Positions 9,428 to 17,502 of a stretch of DNA of 64,000 nt are shown piece by piece; the stretch's first letter is position 1, and each line of letters starts with the position of its first letter. The stretch lies in the NCBI RefSeq assembly GCF_033842475.1, contig NZ_JAWXYB010000008.1:1-64000 (forward strand). Direction: 5' to 3'. The notes under the pieces are model-generated. The model worked only from the letters and a program-made list of their open reading frames with translations. It did no database searches and was not told the DNA's origin. The position numbers and the translations under genes are program-made. The DNA is from Acidiphilium acidophilum (GTDB lineage: Bacteria; Pseudomonadota; Alphaproteobacteria; Acetobacterales; Acetobacteraceae).

Positions 9428-10194
9428 GGGGTATCCTCCGAATTCTGGTAATTCGTGACGATCAGGCCGCCGGGATCGGTGAGGCGGGTTGTGAGCGGCA
9501 GTTTGGCGACGGTGCGGAAGGCGATGGTTGCGGTCCATGTCGTGGTGACCGGCATGGCCTCGTCCATCAGCACGGTGCGCCGATAGCGGACCAGGGCGAC
9601 GTGGCGGCGCACGAAGGACATCGAGATCATCGAGACGCTGATCTGGCCTTTGCGACCGATGGTGTTCTGCGGGCTGGCGGGGTTGGAGGGCAGGAAACCC
9701 TGCTGATAGGCGTCGAGCACGCGGGGGGCCGACATCAGCGAGACGACATTGTAGCGATACCGCGCGTCCGGAAAATCGTAGGATTGCCGGTCGCGGACAT
9801 ATTGCCAGATTGCCGCGCGCAGCACGGCGTTGGATTGGGTCGGCGGCAGGGCCGAGAGCCGGGTGGTGCTGTCGACGGTGCCGTCGGGGCGGAGCCAGAG
9901 ATAGAGCGGCACCAGGCGTTGCAGCGGCAGCAGGGCGGCGATCGTGCCGGCGAGGGCGAGGTTGGTTGCGAGCGAGACGAAGGCGATGGTCCAGGCAATG
10001 CGGCTCCAGCGACGGGTGCCGCGCGCCTGGCGGGCCTGGAAGTCTTCGACCTGCCGGTAATAGCCCGCCAGCCGGTCGGCGCTGACCGGGGTGGCGGCTG
10101 ACGTGCGGGCATCCTCCCGCTTGAGGTCCGGCAGGGGCGGTTCCGGCAACCGGGAGGGCGGCATGCCGGCAGCACCCAGGGTGGCGGCGCTCAT
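9424..10194 (-). CDS. virB8: VirB8 inner-membrane assembly factor
   Basis: A 256-residue bitopic protein. The start at 10194 overlaps the virB7 stop. The N-terminal 60 residues are cytoplasmic and end in RQARGTRRWSR, followed by one membrane helix (IAWTIAFVSLATNLALAGTIAALL, about 63-86). The periplasmic domain carries QYVRDRQSYDFPDARYRYNVV, the VirB8 signature region. VirB8 nucleates the channel and contacts VirB9 and VirB10. Confidence 0.92.
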   Translation of the reverse strand: MSAATLGAAGMPPSRLPEPPLPDLKREDARTSAATPVSADRLAGYYRQVEDFQARQARGTRRWSRIAWTIAFVSLATNLALAGTIAALLPLQRLVPLYLWLRPDGTVDSTTRLSALPPTQSNAVLRAAIWQYVRDRQSYDFPDARYRYNVVSLMSAPRVLDAYQQGFLPSNPASPQNTIGRKGQISVSMISMSFVRRHVALVRYRRTVLMDEAMPVTTTWTATIAFRTVAKLPLTTRLTDPGGLIVTNYQNSEDTP

Positions 10195-10397
10195 GGGTGC
10201 GCCACCTGCGGCAGGCGGTGCAATTCGCCCGGTGTCGGGTGCCATAGACCGGCGTTGAGCGCAAAGACCGGCCCCCGGGCGCGCGCGAGCGCGTGGGGGG
10301 TGGCGCAGCCCGACAGCAGGGCAGCGACGGCGAGCAGGGTCAGGATGGGTCGCAGCGCGAGCCTGAGGGATTGGATCAGGGGGGGTGAGGTCATCAT
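10191..10397 (-). CDS. virB7: VirB7-like lipoprotein
   Basis: A 68-residue lipoprotein. A signal peptide ends in the lipobox LLSGC, with the lipidated Cys at about residue 31, leaving a mature part of some 38 residues. The size, the lipobox and the position between virB6 and virB8 make it the VirB7 that anchors the outer-membrane core with VirB9. Sequence alone would not identify it, since VirB7 proteins diverge strongly. It overlaps both neighbours by four bases. Confidence 0.8.
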   Translation of the reverse strand: MMTSPPLIQSLRLALRPILTLLAVAALLSGCATPHALARARGPVFALNAGLWHPTPGELHRLPQVAHP

Positions 10398-11437
10398 GCG
10401 CCTCCGTTGGGTGAGCGATTGCGGTTGCGGTTACGAACCCGGTTGAGCACGCGCTGCGCGCCGATCCCGATCCCGGAGGCGGCCAGCCGGCCGGACCAGA
10501 CCGCCGCACGGCCGCCATGGCGGGCACCGCCGCGCGCGAGTGGATCGGTGAGCGGGGCGCCGCGCAGCCAGCGATGGGAGGATTCCAGGCCGAGGCCGGT
10601 GGCGACCCCGCCACCGACCGCTTCGATCACCCGCGGCAGCACCGCGACCGCGAAGCCGATGCAGAGGATTGCGGCGGCGCCGCCGAGCAGGGAGGCGAGA
10701 TCGGTCTGCCATTGGCCGGTGGGGACGATTGCGCTGTAGACGGTGTTGACCAGGAACAGCAGGATCTCGATCACCACGTCGATCGCGGCGGTGAGGATGG
10801 CCAGGGTGATCAGGGCGGCGACCCAGCCATCGGTGATCCGTTTGGTGTAGTCGAACAGGTAGAACAGGATCAGCATCGGGCCGAGCACGATGACGATGCC
10901 CATCAGGGTCTGGATCACCACGAAGATCGCGAACATGAAGGTCAGGGCGAGGATGGCGATGGCCTCGCAGAGCAGGATCTCGAACCCTGGAATGATGCCC
11001 TGGATGCCCGAGGGGCTTTCCTTGAGCACGAGATTGCTGTCGTGCAGGATCTGGGTGAGCACGACATCGAAGGCTCCGCCCGGGTTGGTGGTGGTGTAGC
11101 CGGGCGGCCGGGCGACGCCGACCATCAGATGGGTGTTCAGAAAATCGGGGATGCCGGTCAGGAACAGATCCTGGACGTCGTGGAAATAGACCCCGGAGAC
11201 GCTGAGGAAGGTGACCACGATCAGCATGCGGATCAGGCGGTTGAACAGGTAGCCGCGATCCGCCCGACCGGTGAAGAAGGCGAAGCCGAGCACCATGATC
11301 ATCAGCACCAGCGCGGCTTGCAGCGGGGCATTGCCGGCGACCAGGGCATCGCTGACCACGGATTTGATCGAATCGATCACGTAGAGGGTGAACTGGCTGT
11401 AGAGAAACTCGAAGGTGGTGTTGCCGCTGAATCCCAT
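10394..11437 (-). CDS. virB6: VirB6/TrbL-type polytopic channel protein
   Basis: A 347-residue integral membrane protein with at least five hydrophobic segments, the longest around 165-210 and 230-255. The central conserved part includes VIVLGPMLILFYLFDYTKRITDGWV, the region that defines VirB6/TrbL proteins. The C-terminal tail is highly basic (NRVRNRNRNRSPNGG) and probably cytoplasmic. VirB6 forms part of the inner-membrane passage for substrate. The gene starts 9 bases after the small gene upstream. Confidence 0.92.
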   Translation of the reverse strand: MGFSGNTTFEFLYSQFTLYVIDSIKSVVSDALVAGNAPLQAALVLMIMVLGFAFFTGRADRGYLFNRLIRMLIVVTFLSVSGVYFHDVQDLFLTGIPDFLNTHLMVGVARPPGYTTTNPGGAFDVVLTQILHDSNLVLKESPSGIQGIIPGFEILLCEAIAILALTFMFAIFVVIQTLMGIVIVLGPMLILFYLFDYTKRITDGWVAALITLAILTAAIDVVIEILLFLVNTVYSAIVPTGQWQTDLASLLGGAAAILCIGFAVAVLPRVIEAVGGGVATGLGLESSHRWLRGAPLTDPLARGGARHGGRAAVWSGRLAASGIGIGAQRVLNRVRNRNRNRSPNGGA

Positions 11438-11445
11438 GGCCGGTC

Positions 11446-11706
11446 TCAGCCCCCTGTTCGGGATGGATCAGCCGACGATCCGGCTGATATGTGGCAATCG
11501 GCTGGCTCGTGTCCGGTGAGGCGCTTGAGGTTGGCGCATTCCGCGGCGATGCCCTGATCGAGCCCCCGGGTGTAATCGCGCTGACCGGCCGGTGGGGAGC
11601 GCAGCACGGCGATGCGGGTGTCGATGCGCTGATAGACGACGAACCCGCCGAGCCCGGCCGAGGCCGCCATCAGCACGCCGATCGCGAGGGTGAGTTTGAG
11701 GTTCAT
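11446..11706 (-). CDS. Small conserved-position protein between virB5 and virB6
   Basis: An 86-residue protein starting at 11706, four bases inside the end of virB5. Residues 5-24 form a signal anchor (TLAIGVLMAASAGLGGFVVY). The following part contains YTRGLDQGIAAECANLKRL and a later Cys, closely matching the last 25 residues of VirB5. In many vir/trb systems this slot holds an entry-exclusion or VirB7-like envelope protein; that role is inference from position only. I do not recognise a named family. Confidence 0.75.
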   Translation of the reverse strand: MNLKLTLAIGVLMAASAGLGGFVVYQRIDTRIAVLRSPPAGQRDYTRGLDQGIAAECANLKRLTGHEPADCHISAGSSADPSRTGG

Positions 11707-12488
11707 GGGCTGCACCCGGTGGTGGCCGCCCCGAGCCGGGCGAGGTTGGCGCATTCATTGGCGATGCCCTGGTCGAGGCCCTGACGGTAGGCTTCGGTCT
11801 GGGCGGCCTGCCGGGCCTGCTGCTGTTCGGTGGCGAGCACCTGGAGGTTCTCGGCCTGGGCGGTCTGGGCCTGGGCGTAATTCTGTTCAGCGGTCAGCCG
11901 CGCCTGGATCGAGGTGACCTGCTGGATCGTGGTGGCGGAGTTCAGCTGGTCCTGGATCTGCGGCAGGGCGGCTTCCCGGGTTTGCAGCGATTGCAGGTTG
12001 CGGGTGGCGACCGCCTCGATCTCGGCTGTGGTGTTGGCCTCATCGCGAAGCTGCGTCGGCTGCACCCCCTGCCCTTGCGGCAGATAGATCTGGTTCTGGC
12101 TGAGGTATTGCTGGGCCAGGGTACCGAGCGTGCCGCCGAGTTGGGAGGGCGGGCTGATCCCTGCCAGGAGGCCGGGCAGCAGCGTGGTGTTCGGCATTGC
12201 GTCCTGCAGGGCCGGCTGTTCGAGTTGTTGCGCCCATTGGTTCGGGTTCACCGTCTGGGCCAGGGCGGCATAGGTCTGGCGCAATTGCTGGTACTGGCTG
12301 ACCGCCTCCTGGTATTGCTGGCGGGCTTCGGCGAGTTGCTGGAGCAGCTGGGCGATGGCGGCGTTGTCGATCACCGGGACCTGGGCTGCGGCGGGGCTCA
12401 GCAGGGGCGACAGGGCCAAGGGTGCGGCGAGGCTGGCGGTACCGGCCAGCAATCCGAGGCAGAGCAGGCGCAGGCGCAGGCGGGTCAT
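11703..12488 (-). CDS. virB5: VirB5 minor pilin/adhesin-like protein
   Basis: A 261-residue exported protein. The Sec signal ends at about residue 35 (SPAAAQVPV). The mature part is rich in Gln and Ala and predicts long helices (LLQQLAEARQQYQEAVSQYQQLRQ), as in VirB5/TrbJ proteins, which cap the conjugative pilus. The C-terminus ends YRQGLDQGIANECANLARL plus a final Cys region, a motif repeated in the next small protein. It starts 12 bases after the virB4 stop. Confidence 0.88.
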   Translation of the reverse strand: MTRLRLRLLCLGLLAGTASLAAPLALSPLLSPAAAQVPVIDNAAIAQLLQQLAEARQQYQEAVSQYQQLRQTYAALAQTVNPNQWAQQLEQPALQDAMPNTTLLPGLLAGISPPSQLGGTLGTLAQQYLSQNQIYLPQGQGVQPTQLRDEANTTAEIEAVATRNLQSLQTREAALPQIQDQLNSATTIQQVTSIQARLTAEQNYAQAQTAQAENLQVLATEQQQARQAAQTEAYRQGLDQGIANECANLARLGAATTGCSP

Positions 12489-12500
12489 GATCAGGATCTC

Positions 12501-14993
12501 CTAATCGACGGCTTCGTGGCAACGGGACATGAAGGCGGGCAGCCAGGCCTCCGGCGCGTCGCCGTGTGCGGCGCGCAGGGCTTCGGCGAAGGCGGCGGTG
12601 GTTTTGCGGGTGGAGAGGACGGCGACGCATTCGGGGATGGCGCCGATGTCGAAATCCACGATCACCGAGCCGCTGTCGCGTTTGATCAGGTATTGCCGCG
12701 AGCCGGGCAGCATATCCTCGCGCAGGGCGCGGAACTCGCCCGCCGTCAGGTTCAGGCTGGGACCGCCGGCGCCGGGACCGCCGCGCGCACCGGCACCCCC
12801 GCCCCCGCCGCTTCCGCCGGCACTGCCCCCCGCTGTTGCGAGGCCGCCGGCCAGGCCGCCGCAATAGACGCGTTCATCGGCCCCGGGGGTGGGGCAGAAG
12901 ATCAGGGTCTGGCACTGGTTGAGGATGCTCTGGCCCATCGGTGAGGCGAGCACCGGGCCGGGTTCCTGGGTGGCCAGCATGACCACGGCGTTGGCCTTGC
13001 GGGCGGTGAGGTAGAAATCCGCCCAGATCTTGGCGAAGAGCGGGTTGAGCAGGTAGAAATTGAACTCATCGCAGGAGAGCACGAAGCGGCGGCCATCGAG
13101 GGCGTTGCGGATGCGGTGGAGCAGGTAGCTGGCCGCCGGGGCGCAGACGGTCGGGTTTTCCAGGATCGCGGTCAGATCGAAGCCGCACATGCCGGCGTCG
13201 AGGGCGACATGGTCCGCCTCGCCATCGAAGGCCCAGCCGAGCGAGCCGCCCCGGCACCAGCGTTCGAGCCGGGCTCCGGCCCCCAGCGGGTTGCGCCAGT
13301 CGAGGAACTGCCGCAGCCCGGCGAAGGAGCGCAGGGCCGGCGGCATCCGCAGCAGGGCGGCGATCCCGCGCGCGAGCCGGGCCTCGTCGTCGGGCGGCAG
13401 CGGGCCGTGACCATCCTGGGTGATCAGCCCGCCGACCCAGTCCACCAGAAAAGCGACCGATTGCGAGTTGTCCTCGAGGCCGCGCAGCGGGGCGAGGCCG
13501 CTATCGACCCCGCCGCGGATCTCGAGATAGCGTCCGCCGACCGCGCGGCAGAGCAGTTCGCCGCCGCGATCCTTGTCGAAGAACACCACGGCGCCGCCGC
13601 GTTCGGTGAAATACCGGGGGAACAGGGCGAGCAGGAACAGCATCAGCGTGGTCTTGCCCTGGCCGGTCTTGCCGAAGATCGCGGTCATGCCGACATCGCC
13701 GACATGGGGGACAAAATCGTACGGCGTGCCGGCGGTGGTTCTGAACCGTACGAGCGCCGGCCCCCAGTGACCGTGGGCAGCTCCGCGCGGGAAGGCATCG
13801 AACCCCGACAGGGCCGCGAAATTCCGGGTGGTGATCGCGCCGGGCCGGGTGCGCCAGACCGTGTTGCCCGGCAGCTGCGCGAAATAAGCCGCCTCGTTGC
13901 CGAGCGTCTCCTGCACGGCGACCGCGCCGGCATCGGCGAGCGCGGTGCGGGCGATCCCGGCCTGAGCGTTCAGCGTGGCGATGGTATCGGCGTAGATCGC
14001 GAGTGAGAGGTGATGCGCCCCCATCGCGAGATGGCCCGAGGCAAGATGATCCTGGGCGTCGGTCAGTTCATCGATCTGTGACAGCGCCTTGTCGCCCGCG
14101 GCGGTCATCTGGTTCTGCTTGAGGGCGAGTTTGCCGGTGGCGTCGTGCCGGGCGAGGAAGCCGAAGCTCTGGGAGAGCACCAGAGGGAACGGCAGCGAGA
14201 GGACGTGGTCGAGCATGCCGGGGAAGGTCACGGCGGGGTATTCGCGCAGACCGAAGATCGCGCCGAAGCGTGGGGTGCCGGGGCTGCGGATCTCGTAGGC
14301 GCGTCGCCCGAAGATCACCTGATCGGTGTAGATCGCGGAGCCGATCGGGCCGCTGACCAGCGGCACCGGCAGGAAGTCCCCGGTGAGGATCAACCGCAGG
14401 GCCTCGGCGATGGCGCTGAACTGGAACGCGCCCCCCCGCCCGTCGCGCAAGCCGAGCCGGCGCAGGCCATAGGCGTCGAGGGTGCGGCTGATCGCGCCCC
14501 AGATGTCCTCGAGTTGGAGCAGCAGGTGATCGGAGGCGCCGACCGGTTGCTGGCGCAGCCGGGCCAGGGTGCGGGTCAATCTGCGTCCGCCGATCGCCCC
14601 GCCGGCTGGATTGCGCGGGGCGACGAGGACGCTCAGGAGATAGCGGTTCTGATAGAGCCGCCCGGCCAGCACGCGCTGCCGGTACAGCCGGTCGAGCGTT
14701 CCGGAAAATGCGTTGGGGAATACGCCGGGGGGCAGGTCTGCCACGGATCGATGGCGGATCAGATGGGTGGCGATGGTCAGGTTATCATCGGCGATGGTCT
14801 TCCACAGCCCGTTGAGCATGCGGGTCACGGCGTTGCGTTCGGCATCGTCGGCCAGTTCGCAGGGCAGGCCGTCGAGTTCGCCCATGGCGAGGAGACTGCC
14901 ATCGTCGAGCAGCATCACCTCGGGGCGGATATGGCCGAGATAGGGCAGATAGGGCGCGGCATCGCGTTCCGACCAGCCGGTGTTACCGCGCAT
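12501..14993 (-). CDS. virB4: VirB4 secretion ATPase
   Basis: An 830-residue VirB4, the largest and most conserved ATPase of type IV secretion, which energises pilus assembly and transfer. The P-loop GKTGQGKTT begins at residue 441. Walker B and later motifs appear as FVLSCDEFNFYLL and VMLATQEPGPV, and ILNQCQTLIFCPTPGADE is typical. A low-complexity Gly/Ala/Arg stretch at about 715-745 (AGGSAGGSGGGGGAGARG) is unusual for VirB4 and lies between the ATPase core and the C-terminal lobe. The ATG overlaps the end of virB3 by 11 bases. Confidence 0.95.
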   Translation of the reverse strand: MRGNTGWSERDAAPYLPYLGHIRPEVMLLDDGSLLAMGELDGLPCELADDAERNAVTRMLNGLWKTIADDNLTIATHLIRHRSVADLPPGVFPNAFSGTLDRLYRQRVLAGRLYQNRYLLSVLVAPRNPAGGAIGGRRLTRTLARLRQQPVGASDHLLLQLEDIWGAISRTLDAYGLRRLGLRDGRGGAFQFSAIAEALRLILTGDFLPVPLVSGPIGSAIYTDQVIFGRRAYEIRSPGTPRFGAIFGLREYPAVTFPGMLDHVLSLPFPLVLSQSFGFLARHDATGKLALKQNQMTAAGDKALSQIDELTDAQDHLASGHLAMGAHHLSLAIYADTIATLNAQAGIARTALADAGAVAVQETLGNEAAYFAQLPGNTVWRTRPGAITTRNFAALSGFDAFPRGAAHGHWGPALVRFRTTAGTPYDFVPHVGDVGMTAIFGKTGQGKTTLMLFLLALFPRYFTERGGAVVFFDKDRGGELLCRAVGGRYLEIRGGVDSGLAPLRGLEDNSQSVAFLVDWVGGLITQDGHGPLPPDDEARLARGIAALLRMPPALRSFAGLRQFLDWRNPLGAGARLERWCRGGSLGWAFDGEADHVALDAGMCGFDLTAILENPTVCAPAASYLLHRIRNALDGRRFVLSCDEFNFYLLNPLFAKIWADFYLTARKANAVVMLATQEPGPVLASPMGQSILNQCQTLIFCPTPGADERVYCGGLAGGLATAGGSAGGSGGGGGAGARGGPGAGGPSLNLTAGEFRALREDMLPGSRQYLIKRDSGSVIVDFDIGAIPECVAVLSTRKTTAAFAEALRAAHGDAPEAWLPAFMSRCHEAVD

Positions 14994-15360
14994 CGGCGGC
15001 CTCCTGCCCGGTCACCCCGGCGGAACCGCCCGCGAGCCCCCTCCCCTGCCCGCCATTCCGGCGCAGCCGCACCGGGAACGGGCTGGGCGAGGCACCGCCC
15101 CAGTGGGTGGTATCGAGGGAGCGGGCCTTGGTCTGGAGCCACAGCCCGGCCACCCTGACCGCGTTGTAGTCGTAGCGGACGAGGAGCCGCGCCGCGAGCC
15201 ATGCGGGGAGCAGGATCAGTTCATCGAACGGGTTCTGGATCAGGACGATGATCAGGCCGAAGGCCAGCATGAACAGGGTGACCAGACCGATCGGCAGGCC
15301 GAGGAACAGCGCCGGCCTGGTGGCGGCCACGAACAGCGGATCGTGGTCGAGGGGTTCCAT
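14983..15360 (-). CDS. virB3: VirB3 inner-membrane protein
   Basis: A 125-residue VirB3. The first 20 residues (DPLFVAATRPALFLGLP) are the VirB3 signature, followed by a hydrophobic pair of segments (IGLVTLFMLAFGLIIVLI) and a soluble part with RYDYNAVRV. VirB3 partners VirB4 at the inner membrane. The C-terminal 30 residues are Gly/Arg-rich and not typical of the family; they overlap the virB4 start. Confidence 0.9.
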   Translation of the reverse strand: MEPLDHDPLFVAATRPALFLGLPIGLVTLFMLAFGLIIVLIQNPFDELILLPAWLAARLLVRYDYNAVRVAGLWLQTKARSLDTTHWGGASPSPFPVRLRRNGGQGRGLAGGSAGVTGQEAADAR

Positions 15361-15363
15361 GGT

Positions 15364-15744
15364 TCAGGCGCCCGAGCCGACGAACTGGGTGACCAGATAG
15401 GAGGAGCCGAAGATCAGCACGAGGCCGCCGACCACGCCGCCGATCAGGCCGATCCCGGCCCTGCCGGTCATGAAGGCGACACCGATGCCGATCAGCGCCA
15501 GCACGGCGATGGTTTCCCCGAAGGGACCGAGGATGAAGGTCGCGATATTGCTGAGGATGGTGGTGGGCGAGGTGCCGCCGGTGACCACCTGGGCCTGGGC
15601 GATCGCGGGGACCAGCAGGGCGGTGGCGAGCAGGGCAGCGGGGCGGTAGCGGTTGATCCGCTGCGCGGTGGCGAGAGCGACCGCGAGGTTGGCGATGGCG
15701 CATGCCTGGAGGCGCGCCCGCAGGTCAGTCTGGATGTTCGACAT
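15364..15744 (-). CDS. virB2: VirB2/TrbC-type major pilin
   Basis: A 126-residue prepilin. A long leader of about 50 residues ends in the cleavage-like LVPAIAQAQVV. Two hydrophobic helices follow (IATFILGPFGETIAVLALIGIGVAFM and GLIGGVVGGLVLIFGSSYLV) separated by GRAG, the hairpin expected of VirB2/TrbC pilins. The gene lies between virB1 and virB3, starting inside the end of virB1 (20-base overlap). Confidence 0.9.
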   Translation of the reverse strand: MSNIQTDLRARLQACAIANLAVALATAQRINRYRPAALLATALLVPAIAQAQVVTGGTSPTTILSNIATFILGPFGETIAVLALIGIGVAFMTGRAGIGLIGGVVGGLVLIFGSSYLVTQFVGSGA

Positions 15745-16456
15745 GGGATGTCCTGTTGTGAGGGGTGGAGGCCCCGGCCGGGTCGATGCGATGCGCGGTG
15801 ATGGTCACCGTACGATGCCGCGCGAGCCGGGCCGGGCCGACCGAGCGCGGGAAGATGTTCCAGGCGGGCGCGGTCGGTGCCGGGGCGGCGGGATGATCCG
15901 CCACCGCCGAACCGGAGCCGAAAACCCGCCCTTGCGGAGGGGAATGAGGGGAAGGTGGTGTCACCACCGGGGCCGCCGGATCGATCTCGGGGACGACGCG
16001 CCGTGCGGTGGCGACGACCCGTTGGACGTAGCCGTTCTGGAACCCACGGCGCGGGGAGCCGGTGTTGTAGCGTGAGAACGCCACCTGCAGGGCGGCCTGA
16101 TCGGCGCCGGGCGAGGTAGGCTGCTGATAATCCAGGGCCAGCAGCCGCCCGGCCGCGCCGAGGGAGGCGCAGGGAGTGAAGGCACTGCGCACGGTCAGGC
16201 CGAATCGGGTGAGGTTGGCGCTGTTGATCTGCATCAGGCCGAGATCGACGGAATGACCCGCGGCGATCAGGCGGCGCGCGGTGCTGATTGCCGCGATTCG
16301 TGACGCCGGGGTCATGGCTAAGCCCGTGGTGTTGTCGTGAATCGCCAGAGGATTGAACCCGGATTCAGTGCCGGCAATCGCCGCCAGTGTGCCCGCCGCA
16401 ATGCCCGGGGCGCAGCGGGCGGCCAGCATGCCGATGAAAGCCGCGCTCAGAAGCAT
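15725..16456 (-). CDS. virB1: VirB1-like lytic transglycosylase
   Basis: A 243-residue murein lytic transglycosylase that opens peptidoglycan for the channel. The catalytic Glu is in AIAGTESGFNPLAI (about residue 31). The family motifs SVDLGLMQINSANL and AFSRYNTGS follow. No cleavable signal peptide is evident: the N-terminus is only mildly hydrophobic (LLSAAFIGMLAARCAPGIAA), so export would use this segment or another route. The C-terminal 80 residues are a Pro/Ala-rich tail. It is the first gene of the vir operon. Confidence 0.9.
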   Translation of the reverse strand: MLLSAAFIGMLAARCAPGIAAGTLAAIAGTESGFNPLAIHDNTTGLAMTPASRIAAISTARRLIAAGHSVDLGLMQINSANLTRFGLTVRSAFTPCASLGAAGRLLALDYQQPTSPGADQAALQVAFSRYNTGSPRRGFQNGYVQRVVATARRVVPEIDPAAPVVTPPSPHSPPQGRVFGSGSAVADHPAAPAPTAPAWNIFPRSVGPARLARHRTVTITAHRIDPAGASTPHNRTSHVEHPD

Positions 16457-16515
16457 GCCAGCCTCGGTGGGGGATCGTTCAAAAATGGGGAGACCGAAAT
16501 CATGGGTTGCATTTA

Positions 16516-16550
16516 AATAAGAGCATGCCTAAAAGTCAATAAGAGCATGC
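16516..16550. promoter_or_regulatory. Direct-repeat operator candidate at the head of the vir operon
   Basis: Two perfect copies of AATAAGAGCATGC lie at 16516-16528 and 16538-16550. They are spaced 22 bp apart, about two helical turns, in the AT-rich gap between virB1 (minus) and a small regulator-like gene (plus). Same-face direct repeats in a divergent promoter suggest cooperative binding of a dimeric regulator, possibly the neighbouring protein. No core promoter can be assigned with confidence. Confidence 0.6.
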
Positions 16551-16575
16551 TATTAAAATATTAAAAGGTGGCGGT

Positions 16576-16962
16576 TTGGTGCCAAATCAAATGTCGAAGT
16601 ATCGTATGGGCATGGCACGGCCCAAACGATTGACAGCGAAAACGACCTTGCGATTAGATCAGAGCACGCTGGAGCGCATTGATAGGGTGCTGACAGACGA
16701 TGAGGATCGAGCGGTTTTCATTCGCTCTGGGACAGAAAGAGAGTTGTCTTTTCGAGAAGCAAAACTCATTTCGGCCGTCCAGGAGTATGTTTTCAGAAAT
16801 GAGAGCGTAACTGACTTTTGTATTACGGCTATTAAACGAGCTATTGAAAATCGTCGTTTGATGATCGCGTCAGAAAAGGCAGGTCTTGGCCCGGAACACC
16901 CAAAAAATAAAATCGAAGATCAAGAGCAAGAAACCGCAGTTCATATAAAGAATATGAAGTAA
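16576..16962 (+). CDS. Small regulator-like protein, divergent from the vir operon
   Basis: Up to 128 residues if the GTG at 16576 is used; ATG codons at 16591 and shortly after are alternatives. AAGGTGG upstream favours the GTG. The N-terminal part (RPKRLTAKTTLRLDQSTLERIDRVL) resembles a basic strand followed by a helix, as in ribbon-helix-helix or relaxosome accessory proteins. The rest predicts helical and charged. GC content is clearly lower than in the vir genes. Its position beside the direct repeats suggests it controls vir transcription. I do not recognise a named family. Confidence 0.6.
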   Translation: MVPNQMSKYRMGMARPKRLTAKTTLRLDQSTLERIDRVLTDDEDRAVFIRSGTERELSFREAKLISAVQEYVFRNESVTDFCITAIKRAIENRRLMIASEKAGLGPEHPKNKIEDQEQETAVHIKNMK

Positions 16963-17292
16963 TTCAAATGATATGGGATAGATATCTAAATTATATAGAA
17001 TTTAAGTTGGATAAAATTTCTATCATAATTTATTCTATTTTAGAAGAAATTATTTATTTCGATAATTGCTATAATATGACGGCAAATTTATTTACGCATC
17101 CTACCAGGTCTGGACGGTTTGCTGGTGAAGTGTGGCCCAGCCAATCGGACGTTAATGGCTTACATTCATGGCGATGTTTGCCCGTATTGCGGCGAACGCT
17201 CATGATGGCAATCGCGAATCGCAAAGCCTGCGAGACGCGACCTATGACAAAAACGAACAGAGGAGAGCGATGACACCAGCCTAAAAAAGCAA

Positions 17293-17316
17293 AAGCCCGC
17301 CGAAGAGGCGGGGCTT
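17293..17316. terminator. Terminator-like hairpin in the gap before repC
   Basis: AAGCCCGCC and GGCGGGGCTT form a stem with a 5-base loop and one bulge, preceded by A-rich sequence. The whole stretch 16963-17502 has no gene that I can support: its left part is strongly AT-rich, and open frames there look random. It may contain replication control RNA, but nothing specific can be shown. Confidence 0.5.
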
Positions 17317-17413
17317 AAGCAGGCAATTGATATCTGGAGAGCTTTGGCAGCGGCAAACTGACCAAGGCGAAATGGACTAATCTCCCCCCTGATATCGATC
17401 ATCTGGACGAAAA

Positions 17414-17435
17414 AAGCAAGCCCAGGCTTGCTTTG
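17414..17435. terminator. Perfect palindromic hairpin upstream of repC
   Basis: AAAGCAAGC pairs perfectly with GCTTGCTTT around a 4-base loop, with flanking A and T tracts on both sides, so it could stop transcription from either direction. It lies 68 bases before the repC start. It may insulate repC or form part of a copy-number control RNA. Confidence 0.6.
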
Positions 17436-17502
17436 GGAAACTGCGTCCTGCTTTCAGCCCCCTCCCCTGCCCGGCGGTTCCCTCATTTCACAGGAGAACC
17501 CC

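Noticed and set aside
10517-11557. 346-codon plus-strand frame opposite virB6
   Set aside because: Asp/Gly/Gln-rich shadow; virB6 on the other strand has clear membrane segments and operon context.
16968-17273. 101-codon frame in the AT-rich gap before repC
   Set aside because: No ribosome binding site, low-complexity start and no similarity to a known family; probably chance.
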